NCBI GenBank assembly: GCA_930367215.1
Contig: OV884059.1
Span: 97,266,993-97,330,992 of the forward strand
Direction: 5' to 3'
Source of the DNA: Pollenia angustigena
Lineage: Eukaryota > Arthropoda > Insecta > Diptera > Polleniidae
Length of the DNA stretch: 64,000 nt
Below are positions 32,711-41,871 of the stretch, in pieces. Under the pieces are notes generated by a model, which ran no database searches, was not told the origin of the DNA, and was given only the letters and a program-made list of their open reading frames with translations. The position numbers were made by a program, and so were the translations under genes. How positions within the stretch are numbered: position 1 is the first letter of the stretch; each line of letters begins with the position of its first letter.

Positions 32711-33443
32711 ATGTTATGTCATATTCAAAATGTCATTATTTCGCCGAATTAGCCGAATGTGTTGAGCTTATTTTTTCAATATCTGAAAAACTACTTGACA
32801 TACGAAGAAAATTTTAATGTCATTTTAAAGAGAATACTTGGATGCTCCTAGATGAGTCAAATGTATGACCAACCCCACTTTATTATTTATGGCCGAATGT
32901 AGGTTTTTCTAGTTATTTCAATAAACTTAACCGTTTTTGAGTTACGCGAATATATGCTGTGCAACCTCTTACATTTTCGAAATAACGGTATATCTTGAAA
33001 ACAAGAGCTAACCTAAAAAACGGTTAGCACCACTGGATTCAGCGTCCCCAATTAGGGTAAAATGCCAGGTGAGCGGCTGGTCTGTTTTTTGCAACTTGCA
33101 CAGTGTACTTATTGCTCAAAATTACAATATTAAAATTCTATTTTAATATAATTTTTTTAAAGGTTGCGAATGGAAAAGAATCATATCCTAAAAAAGAAAA
33201 AAAACCTCCTTCAAAAATTCAGAATTTTTAAAGAATAGTTTAAGGTATTATATAAAAAAAATTAGCCAAATAAAAAAATAAGGATTTGACTTAGTCCGTT
33301 TTTAAAATTTAACATTTTGCAGTTTTCAATATATGGCTTGTTGCCCCAAGTATTCTCTTTAAAATGACATTAAAATGATCTTTGTATGTCAAGTAGTTTT
33401 CGAGATCTTGAAGAAATAAGCTCAACACTGAATATGACATAAC
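32711..33443. repeat. Inverted-repeat element with arms of about 100-130 bp
   Basis: The left arm (32711-32841) contains ATGTCATATTCA, GTTGAGCTTATTT, AAAACTACTTGACATAC and CATTTTAAAGAGAATACTTG. The right arm (33346-33443) contains their complements in reverse order: CAAGTATTCTCTTTAAAATG, TATGTCAAGTAGTTTT, AATAAGCTCAACA and GAATATGACATAA. The central loop is about 500 bp. Its outer limits are uncertain and no gene is inside. Confidence 0.65.
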
Positions 33444-34029
33444 TTTCGAAAAACAAATTTTAAAATTTTTTTTGTTCCCCAAATGTCATTAAAATCTGAA
33501 GGGGTCGTATACCACTCTTAGTTTCAAAGTTCCTTTAGCGCGAGTATTTTGATGAGCACCTCTTTCAGGACGGTTGATCACCGAATCTCGTTGCTTAAAA
33601 CAGCCGGATAAATTCCTAAACATGTAGGCTGTGGGAGCTAATCTTGAATTTAAATACTGACGGTATGTTCGCTGCGTCATAACAATTGATAGTTGATAGA
33701 AAAGACAAATTTGATAATTTTAACCCGTGGTGATGATATGTATGCGTTTTTTATAAATTTAGAATTCCGCCATTATCTGCAAAAAGAAAAAGTAAATACA
33801 TTGTAAAATGAATATTTTATACGAGTTAAACATTGCCAGACCTTATTTTGGCCACCCTGCAGAAACATATATTATTACTTCAGGCAAATGATCACTAAAA
33901 CTATATACCGCGATTCAGTCCAGATCTTATTAAATCTTGGATCAAAAGCTTCATTCTAATAAGATATATTAGAGTCAACTATGAGATGGTTCAGCACTTT
34001 AACCACACATCACAGCAACGCCATTGATA
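33444..34029. other. Unassigned DNA with one 63-codon minus frame
   Basis: The minus frame at 33489-33680 reads MTQRTYRQYLNSRLAPTAYM and is less A+T-biased than its surroundings. I do not recognise it and there is no splice or repeat context that supports it. Confidence 0.3.
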
Positions 34030-34839
34030 ACACTGCTCTTCAAAAAATAATTTTTTGTCTTTCCGTTAATTAAAACTATGTGAACTATATGGATTTTGAT
34101 GCACTGAACCCAAATCCGTTCTCGGTTTTTTTCCATCAGATCGAGATTTTGTTTAATGGGCGTGGCAAATTTTTTGCCCTTAATTAGTCAGGTACGGAGA
34201 CATATTTCCTCCTAACTCGAGAACCAGTCATTCGATTTTCAAAAGTAAAACACCAGAAGATGTGTAACAAAATTGTATTTATTTTAGTCGAACAGAATTT
34301 TTCTGTATCTCTTATCGTTTTGGAACTATTCAGAAATTAATGAAGAACAAATTTTTTTTTTGTGCAAAATTCGTAATATTTTTCAATTTAAAAATGGAAT
34401 TAAAAAAATATAGAGCAAGTATTCCACATTTTGCACTTTTTCCTGAGAGCTACTTATCTTAAAAATAAAAAAAGCCATAAACCATAAAAATCGGTTAAAA
34501 AAATTTAGATTTTATTGTCAATTTACCGCAGGTACCCAATATTGTAATGCAACCAGCCTCACATATGATGATAGCATTTCGCTAGGTCAGCAGCCAGAAA
34601 CCATAAAAATCGGTTAAAAAAATTTCATTTATTGTCAATTTACCGCAGGTAACTGGTTCTCGAGTTAGGATGAAATATGTCTCCGTACTGACTAATTAAG
34701 GGCAAAAAATTTGCCACGCCCATTAAACAAAATCTCGATCTGATGGAAAAAAACCAAGAACGGATTTGGGTTCAGCGCATCAAAATCCATATAGTTCACA
34801 TAGTTTTATTTAACGGAGGATTTTGCTGCTGAGCAGTGT
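34030..34839. repeat. Inverted-repeat element with arms of about 180 bp
   Basis: The ends are ACACTGCTC (34030) and GAGCAGTGT (34839). The arms (about 34060-34240 and 34645-34825) match almost base for base: GGATTTTGATGCACTGAACC, ATCAGATCGAGATTTTG, GGGCGTGGCAAATTTTTTGC and CTCGAGAACCAGT, each with its complement in the other arm. The loop has a direct repeat of about 55 bp (from ACCATAAAAATCGGTT through TTTACCGCAGGTA) at about 34485 and 34598. No gene is inside. Confidence 0.78.
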
Positions 34840-35769
34840 AATTATTAAGTCCAATATGGGTCATAAAATTTTTTCCGAGAATTCCGTTGTCAATAAATTC
34901 ATTGTCTTGTTAGATCTGTGGCATGTCGCACTGTTTTAATTTTATTGATTACCAACATTGTCATCTTTAATAAAAAGCAAAAAAAAAAAAAAAATCAAAA
35001 TTGTCAGTATCTTACGAAGCTGTAGTACCAGGGCTTAAAAAACTACAGTCTAAGCCAAAAGTTGTTGAACTAAAAACGAAAATGTGTGTACAACTTTTCG
35101 ATTTTTGAGTTGGTTTGGCAGGAAATGTGTACGTCTTGTGAATCTGAAGTAAAAGCAACAGTTTTTTCTTGACCAATGACAAATGTAGAAGTGAAAGAAA
35201 TTACAGTTTTTCTACTTAGACTGCAGTTTCTACTAACAGATCAAAAGCCAAACCAATAGGTAAAACAAAATAAATATAAGAATTTTTAAGCAAACTGGTA
35301 TAGATTTTTCAAAAGGTGTTTTTTTTTGTTGACAGTTAAATTAAATAAAATTTTTGGCAAAACTTTTCGGTTGTTCTTCAATTGTCATATTAACTGAACC
35401 TTTTAAGGCTTAGGAATCAAATCCTCATCAAGCATTTGTGTTTTTCCCTTGCGCTAAGAGAAATGAAGCAAACTTTTTTACTTTTTTGTTTATGATAGAG
35501 CTTTCCTCTAACAGATGCTAGAATATTCGTTGAAAGTTTTAGTTTTCTAAAAATAGATAGTACAATAGATCCAGTTGTAACATTTGATCCGCCATTGTTT
35601 GGCGTTCCACTTTAACTTAATATAATAATTCATTAATTTTTGCTAGAGAATAATAATAATTGAACATTTACTGTCATGCTGTTTATAACCTTTCCAAACA
35701 AGATCGGTTTTTAGATTTGTTCGATTTCGATTTCACTTTGATTTAATACAAATTAACCTTTTTAATAAC
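34840..35769. other. Mostly unassigned DNA (one short element within)
   Basis: Apart from the short inverted-repeat element at 35040-35229, no gene or repeat was recognised. Confidence 0.3.
35040..35229. mobile_element. Very short inverted-repeat element (AAACTACAGTCTAAG ends)
   Basis: AAACTACAGTCTAAG at 35040 pairs with CTTAGACTGCAGTTT at 35229, with one mismatch. It is 190 bp, non-coding, and without a clear target duplication. Confidence 0.5.
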
Positions 35770-36884
35770 ACTACGTGACAAAATTTCAACAAAGTCGTGA
35801 CCAAGTGAATCTGACAGCTAATCATTGTGTAAAATTTTCCGCTGAATCCGAATATGAAGTCAGTAGAACAGTTTTTGAGATATTCCAAAATAACCGTTAT
35901 TTGTGTTTTTAAAAAAGATGATGTGCAGGGCAAGGGACTTCATGCAAATGCATGTTTGTTGTCGGTACTCTGAGACCCACCTAAAGTTAATATCTTTGCG
36001 AATCACAATATTTCCAGTAAAATGGCATCAATTTGTTAGTGCATATTTTTGCATATTTTGCTTTAAATGCATGTTTTTGAATATTTTGATATAAATGCAT
36101 ATTTTTCGTCATATTTTGTTATAAATTCACATTTTTCGTCATATTTTGTAATATTTATAAAAAAAATTGCTCTTTACTTAGTTTTTTGTTTAGAAATATC
36201 GTTCTGTTCAAGGCGAATTCATTATAAGGTGTAGTCAGTGAATCAGCTGGTTATAGTTGTTTCAGCCCTGGAGCTGTCAAACAGTCAAAATAGTATGGGG
36301 AAATCTGCTAACTTGACATTTTTAAGGAGCAAAAACAACATGTTGGTGTTTGGTACTGAATTACCTACATTTTATTATAAATTCACCTTGTTTCTTTTAC
36401 TTTTAAAAAGTAGCACATACAAAAATTATACAATTTGTATAATTGTGCACATAATTGTAGAAGTAACAATAAAACAGTTTTTGACATTTCATTTTGTTCG
36501 CGGTTTTTTTTACCTGAAGAAACAGCAAATAAAAATAATGTTCGGCGAAGAAAAAATAGAACTCAACATAATATTTTTGATTTACGGTGTAAGAAGTATG
36601 ACCTAAAATCCAAAAAGTATTAATAAAATAAATTGTTTTTAAGGAAAAAATGCCAAAAGAAAAAATATCAAAAAATAATCTTTTAAATAAGTGTGTTTTT
36701 GAGTCTTCAATATACAGGGAAAAGTACTTTTTTGCAAAGTTTACAAAAAGGTGTTTCATTTAAAAATTTCAAGTTAATCAGCACCTTCAAAGCCAGAAAC
36801 ACAAAGATTTATGATTTATGAAAACGTTTCGTAAACTTTAATTTCAAGAAAATCAACTTTTGGGGATAAGACTAGCAAATTTAG

Positions 36885-38008
36885 TTTTGAACTGTATAAT
36901 GCTCTGGTGTCTGCAGATATACCTCTATATTTGCTAATCAACCAAAATTATAGAATTTTTTTAAACAAATATAACAATGAAACCATTCCTACGGAAACAA
37001 CCCTTATAAAAACTTATATCGCCAAGTTGTACACTATACAACTATGTGACATTGTTGAAAGAATTAAGTGACATAATTTGTGGCTGTCTATTGACGAAGC
37101 AATGGACACTGAAGGACGTTTCGTTGTCTACGTAATTGGGATCTTGAATGCAGAAGAAGATCTTGAATGCAGAAGAAGATCTTGAATGCAGAAGAAGAAC
37201 AGAGTGAACAGAAATTGTTGTTAATTATTGTAAAGTTGGAAAAAGTGGATCATGCTTCAATAGCTCGAACTTTCAAAGATTCAATTTCTCTTTAAGAATC
37301 CTTTAATAAAAATAAAATTTTGCTCTACTTGACCTTTTTTTTAAGACTATGCTAAGCTCATGCCATACATGAAAGTTTTTAAAGTCACCTTTGCGTTTCA
37401 ACCATGTATAACAAGATGGGGTACCTGGTTGCAGGCAGTTGAGTATTATGCCAAAAATTTTGAAGAATTTAAAGATGTGGTAAATAATTTTAACGAAAAT
37501 AATGCAGTCGCGATAAAAAAGTAAACAATATTTTAAATGTACCTAATATAAACCCTCAATTAGAATTTATACACTGAAACAATGGGTTTCTAGTCGAGAC
37601 AATAACCGAACTTCAGGGGTTTAAATCATTGAACTCGTTGATGACGCTGTCAGTAAAATAAGAAAAGTAGAAGGTCAAATCGGCGAAAAAATAAAAGCCA
37701 AAATTTATGCAGTTTTTAAAAAGAATGCCGGGTTTAAAAAAGTTAAAGAAATTGGTAATATTTTTAATTTTCCTTCCAGTAAAGAAAAAATTGTACACAA
37801 TGAATATTCTACAAAGGAGTTGACCACTTTTAAATATCCACCTATTACATCCGTTGATGTCGAACGAACATTTTCAATGCTTAAAACTGTTTTAAAACCA
37901 AATAGAATGAGTTTTACATTTGATATCTTAAAAAAAAACTTATTTATATATATATGTGAATATATCTTTATCTACTACTACTTTTTAAACTATGTTTTAA
38001 GTTTTTAA
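36885..38008 (+). pseudogene. hAT transposase, degraded
   Basis: Recognisable blocks occur in order on the plus strand: FSFELYNALVSADIPLYLLI, NKYNNETIPTETTLIKTYIA, LWLSIDEAMDTEGRFVVYVI (holding the first catalytic Asp), a middle block ending CITRWGTWLQAVEYYAKNFE, and the C-terminal dimerisation block YPPITSVDVERTFSMLKTVL then KPNRMSFTFDILKKNL. These fit the hAT family with a conserved Trp-rich TRWGTWL block. A 19-bp triplication at 37141-37197 shifts the frame, and stops follow VERIK and NAVAIKK. The protein cannot be made. Confidence 0.85.
37141..37197. repeat. 19-bp tandem repeat, three copies
   Basis: ATCTTGAATGCAGAAGAAG is repeated exactly three times inside the hAT transposase relic. 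Because 19 is not a multiple of three, each added copy shifts the frame. Confidence 0.95.
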
Positions 38009-38988
38009 AACTGAATGAAATGTATTTATGTTTTTTTTTTTGTTAAATATGGTTAAATAAATATATTTTTAATGCATATTTTTTACTCTTATTTTTGCAT
38101 ATTTTACGATTTTTAGTGCATGTTTTATGCGCATATTTTGCGATTTTAAGTGCATGAACTTCCTTGCCCTGATGATGTGACTGAAATGCAAATATCTTTA
38201 AAAATTTTAAACGGGGTACGTAATTCTTTCTTTCTAGTGAAAGGTTATACAATTTCTAAAATAACCATGGATTGCTTGTGAAGATTGGTCAAGAAATGAC
38301 CGAGTTACAGGGGATAAAAGTTCAAGCTTCATTGAAAATTTTATGATTTTGTTCAATTTTGCTCTATTCAAGTTATTTTTTTAAACCAATGATTTAAAAA
38401 TCCTAATGTTTTATTGCATGCGACATAAGATTATTTTAATATGAACATTTTGCACCCAACAAGACATAGATTGGTACAAAACTGACCAAGCTACAGAAGA
38501 TTTAGTAAATTAACCCACATAGAAATTCAATAGTTTTAAGCAATTTTTAATTTTTATTGTAACTAAAAATTTAGCTTTGTATATTAAGTTGTTGTGGGTT
38601 AGTTCAATTAATCTTCTGTAACTTTGTCATTTTAGCACCGATCCGGATCCTATTGGGCACAAAATGTTCGTATTGAAATAGACTAAAATTTTATTTTTTG
38701 GATATTTGCATTTCAGTCACAGCATCTTTTTTAATAACACAAATAACGGTTATTTTGGAATATCTCAAAAACTGTTCTACTTTTGACATTTCTGACTTCA
38801 TATTCAGATTCAGCGGAAAATTTTACATAAAGATTAGCTGTCAGATTCATTTGGTCAAAAAATTGTCACGTAGGGTAATTTATTATTATCTTTTTGTAAT
38901 CAACACATAATAATTATTTTAGCACAATTTAAGTTTGATAAACATTTATTTTAACTTAACTAACACACATTTTAATTTTCATTATCAG

Positions 38989-39377
38989 GTGAACATCCTG
39001 CGGCTATGCATCATGGTGGAACCACACATCTGCATGCTTCACCGTATACTTTAATGATACTTTGGGCTTTAATATTATTATGGCTACAACAGCAACAACA
39101 GCAGTGTAATCTGCGACAATGTATACGTTGGCGCAAGGGGACCATTAAGCAGCCACAAAAACAAAAACTACGACAGCAAAAACTACAACAGCTGCAGCAA
39201 CATCAGGGACAACTAACACAGTTACTGTCACCTCGTAATTATCATCAATATCGGCAGCAACTGCAACAGCAGCAACAACGACAGTATTATTACCTTGACA
39301 TAAAATCCCAATATAGTTGTTTGTCGTCGTTGTGGCATTATAGATCTACTACAAATCTACAAATGCCAAATACATAA
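38989..39377 (+). CDS. Candidate terminal coding exon of a host gene (hydrophobic segment plus Q-rich tail)
   Basis: A pyrimidine-rich tract and CAG acceptor (ending at 38988) precede an open frame that reads EHPAAMHHGGTTHLHASPYT, then the hydrophobic segment LMILWALILLWL, then a Gln-rich tail (QQQQQQ, QQKLQQLQQHQGQLTQLL, RQQLQQQQQRQYYY), ending NLQMPNT and a stop at 39375-39377. The base composition is clearly less A+T-rich than its neighbours. A long A-rich stretch with AATAAA at 39423 follows, as expected for a 3' untranslated region. The hydrophobic stretch is only about 12-14 residues, short for a membrane span. I cannot name the gene; a cell-surface protein with large introns on the plus strand would fit. 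It could also be a CAG/CAA-rich untranslated region, since another frame shows runs of Thr and Ala. Confidence 0.45.
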
Positions 39378-40282
39378 CCATTAAAAGTTACTAACAAAAT
39401 ACTTTTAAATACTACAAAAACAAATAAATTATTGACAATTAAAACTGAAAAACAAAATTATTAAAGAAAACAAAAAAAAAATATACACACACACCTACAA
39501 ACAAAAACTTATAAGTAAATAATTAAGTAACAAAATGGTATAGGGGAAATGACAAGCCCCCAAACTCTACCTTGCAACAATAGAAACAACAAACAAGTAA
39601 AACAAAAGTATCAGATTTAACAACAAGAAAGTAAAATTCCAATTTGTATATAAAAATAATATTAAGTTTTTAAATGTATTTAAAAAAAGGAAGAAAAAAA
39701 CAAAGACCTAAAAAGTTAAAAAGCTAAGAAACAAACAGACAGAAAAAAACATACACACAGAATTAAGCGTACGAGGTGGGACGGAAAAGTAGTTAAACAT
39801 TTCTCAAGAAATATATTTGTACAAAATTTTTAGTAAAATTTTTAGGGAAAAAAAAAATTATTAAAAAAAACTTTCCAAAATTATTATGTGAAATTTTGTG
39901 CAAAAAAATTTACTGAAAATTATTTTTTACTTTAAGCATTAAAAATAAAAAAAGTTATAAAAATGTATGGGGTTATTTTGTAAAAAATATCGCGTAATTT
40001 ATAAAATTTCAGGATTTAGAGTTATTCGATTTATCGATTAATTTAAAAATTTTATTCGTTTAGTCGAATAAGTTAAAAATGCCAGATATCGATTAATCGA
40101 ACAAAAACAAAACCCGATTAATTGAACCCCTAATAAAAACGGACATACTGAGTCACACAAGAGCGGCAAGCGTTTTTTATTTTAATACGGCTGGAAAATC
40201 TTATTTGACACATGGCTTTATCGGTTTATTTTATTAAAAATATATTAGAAATACAATTTTCTTGTTTTCTTGTAAAAAAAAA
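39378..40282 (+). other. Probable 3' untranslated region grading into unassigned DNA
   Basis: AATAAA occurs at 39423-39428 soon after the stop of the candidate exon. The next 350 bp are rich in AAACAAACAGACAG and ACACACACC words, typical of fly 3' untranslated regions. Beyond about 39800 no feature is recognised. Confidence 0.35.
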
Positions 40283-40322
40283 ACTGAGCTACCTATACAA
40301 GAGCTAGTATAGGTAGCTCAGT
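40283..40322. repeat. Perfect 16-bp hairpin
   Basis: ACTGAGCTACCTATAC and GTATAGGTAGCTCAGT are exact inverted copies separated by AAGAGCTA. It can form a stable hairpin on either strand. It could be a transcript terminator-like or element-excision structure; no function is shown. Confidence 0.9.
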
Positions 40323-40387
40323 TACTGGTATTTTAACAGTTAAAAAAGACAGTTACGATCTATTGGATGATATATTTGATATATAAC

Positions 40388-41664
40388 CAGTGTTGCCAGA
40401 AGATTTTTTGAAAAATACCTAAAGTAAATAATTTTACCTGCGCATACTAAAAAAAATCCGATTTTTCCCTATACGTTGCAAAAATTTTCCCTACAGAAAT
40501 CCCTACGCGTTTTAGTCATTAAAGTCTTAGAAAAAAAAATAGTTATAGAAAACTTATTTCTTTCGTATATGTTTTGTAAAGCTCTAACAACAAAAATAAG
40601 TAATAAAACTAAAAAAAATATGTACTTTTAATAAAATTTAATTGAAAAACAAGAGGTTTTTAAAAAAAAATAAATTTTAAAATACGCCAAACACGATAAG
40701 GGTGAATGTACCCATAAACATTTCTTAAGTTTAACAACGGTTTTTAAGAAAAATTTTCATAGAAAATTTGTTTTGTAAACCTTTATAAAAGTAATATTAT
40801 TTTTATGAATATGGCAGGTAATCTTTATATGATAATTTTAATTTAATTAATTCAGGTACAAAAGCAACTGGCTATTTTATAATCAAAGTCCAGTGAAAAT
40901 GAATTCGAACAAATTTTGAAAACTCTCCCGTATTCAAAGTTCAAAAAAAAACATATTTCTTTTTATATACCTGAACAACTTTTGAATTCAGGAAAAACTG
41001 CGTTGATTTTTACAATAATTCAATTCAAAATCTTCGTCGATTTAAATTTCACGTAATTTCGTTTTCCATGACATGGCCGAATATCTATGTATTTATTTTG
41101 AACTAAATTTCTCTTAAGTGACCATTAGTATATTCGAAATTAATGCAGCCTCTTCCATTCTTTTGCAAAAAACATCTTTTATATATCGCCTTCTGGTGTT
41201 CTCCCTGCATCATCATTTGCATTGGGTAAAGCTAACAAAATCCGAACCAGTTTTGATAAATTTGGAAATCGGAAACCTTGTCATTATAGTTTTTCCTTTA
41301 CCATTTTTATCGAAAAGTGTTCCAAATCTATGTTTCAAAGCAAATTAGTTTCACAATTACAGAAAATTAATTTTATGTGATTGTTCTACACTCATACAAA
41401 AGATCAATGGGGCTTAAGTTAAATTGTTAAGACAATAGTTGAAATTTGTACACATCTTTTTTTGTCCAAAAATATATTCTTGACTTAAGAATTCCATTTT
41501 TTTAAATGTTAAATCATTATTTAAAATAAATTTTTTAGCATTTATTTCGTATACAATGTAATATGAGAAAAAAATACCTACATTTTGGCGAATATAAAAA
41601 ATCTGTCCGATTTTCCCTACGCTCCTATTTTAGTAGGGATTTTTCCCTACCTTTGGCAGCACTG
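40388..41664. mobile_element. hAT-type non-autonomous element with 8-bp target duplication
   Basis: The ends are CAGTGTTGCCAGA (40388) and TTTGGCAGCACTG (41664). The exact 8-bp direct repeat TATATAAC flanks it (40380-40387 and 41665-41672). The terminal regions repeat TTTTCCCTA and AGGGAAAA words. No transposase is visible. It is 1277 bp. Internal sequence near 40730-40820 (TTTAACAACGG, TTTTTATGAATATGGC) resembles 46970-47080. Confidence 0.88.
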
Positions 41665-41697
41665 TATATAACTAACATTTATTCATATATTGTCATC

Positions 41698-41735
41698 CTT
41701 TTCTTCCATTGGAGCATAGGACCTCTACATTAATT
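41698..41735 (-). pseudogene. LINE 3' stub, same family as 28106-28905
   Basis: CCATTGGAGCATAGGACCTC at 41708 matches the end of the LINE coding region and 3' tail at 28106-28150 (CCATTGGAGCATAGGG). Only the last few codons (LCSNG-like) are present, so this looks like an extremely short dead-on-arrival insertion or a chance match. Confidence 0.4.
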
Positions 41736-41800
41736 AAACAAATCTTAATCTATTTTTTTACTTTTATATGAGTATATACTTATGGTGCATTCTTTTCTAC

Positions 41801-41824
41801 AAAAAAAAAAAAAAAAAAAAAAAA
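41801..41824. repeat. Poly-A run of 24
   Basis: An uninterrupted run of A bases about 50 bp left of the FB4 element. It is too far from the LINE stub, and on the wrong side, to be its tail. Confidence 0.85.
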
Positions 41825-41871
41825 TACCACATTTTAAAAGGTACATGCATGAAATGTCTTGCCGAACATGT

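Larger units (their letters stand above)
35926..38171 (+). mobile_element. hAT element with 8-bp target duplication
   Basis: The ends are CAGGGCAAGGGACTTCATGC (35926) and GCATGAACTTCCTTGCCCTG (38171). The exact 8-bp duplication ATGATGTG flanks it (35918-35925 and 38172-38179). CAGGG ends, an 8-bp duplication and subterminal GCATATTTTGC-type repeats at both ends are diagnostic of hAT elements. A degraded transposase lies on the plus strand at 36885-38008. A possible small MITE (about 36210-36390, AAGGCGAATTCATTATAAGG on the left) sits in the 5' non-coding part. The element is 2246 bp. Confidence 0.92.
35770..38874. mobile_element. Inverted-repeat element split by a hAT insertion
   Basis: Two arms of about 190 bp face each other. 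The left arm runs 35770-35925 and resumes at 38172. It shows TACGTGACAA, GAATCTGACAGCTAATC, TTCCGCTGAATCCGAATATG, AACAGTTTTTGAGATATTCC and AATAACCGTTATTTGTGTT, then GATGTGACTGAAATGCAAAT. The right arm (about 38690-38874) carries the complements in reverse order, including ATTTGCATTTCAGTCACAGC and TTGTCACGTAGG. The hAT element at 35926-38171 interrupts the left arm, while the right arm preserves the empty site. The loop of this host element is about 38230-38690. Confidence 0.8.

Noticed and set aside
36238..36759. 122- and 118-codon frames on opposite strands
   Set aside because: They lie in the non-coding 5' part of the hAT element, overlap each other antisense and match no part of a transposase.
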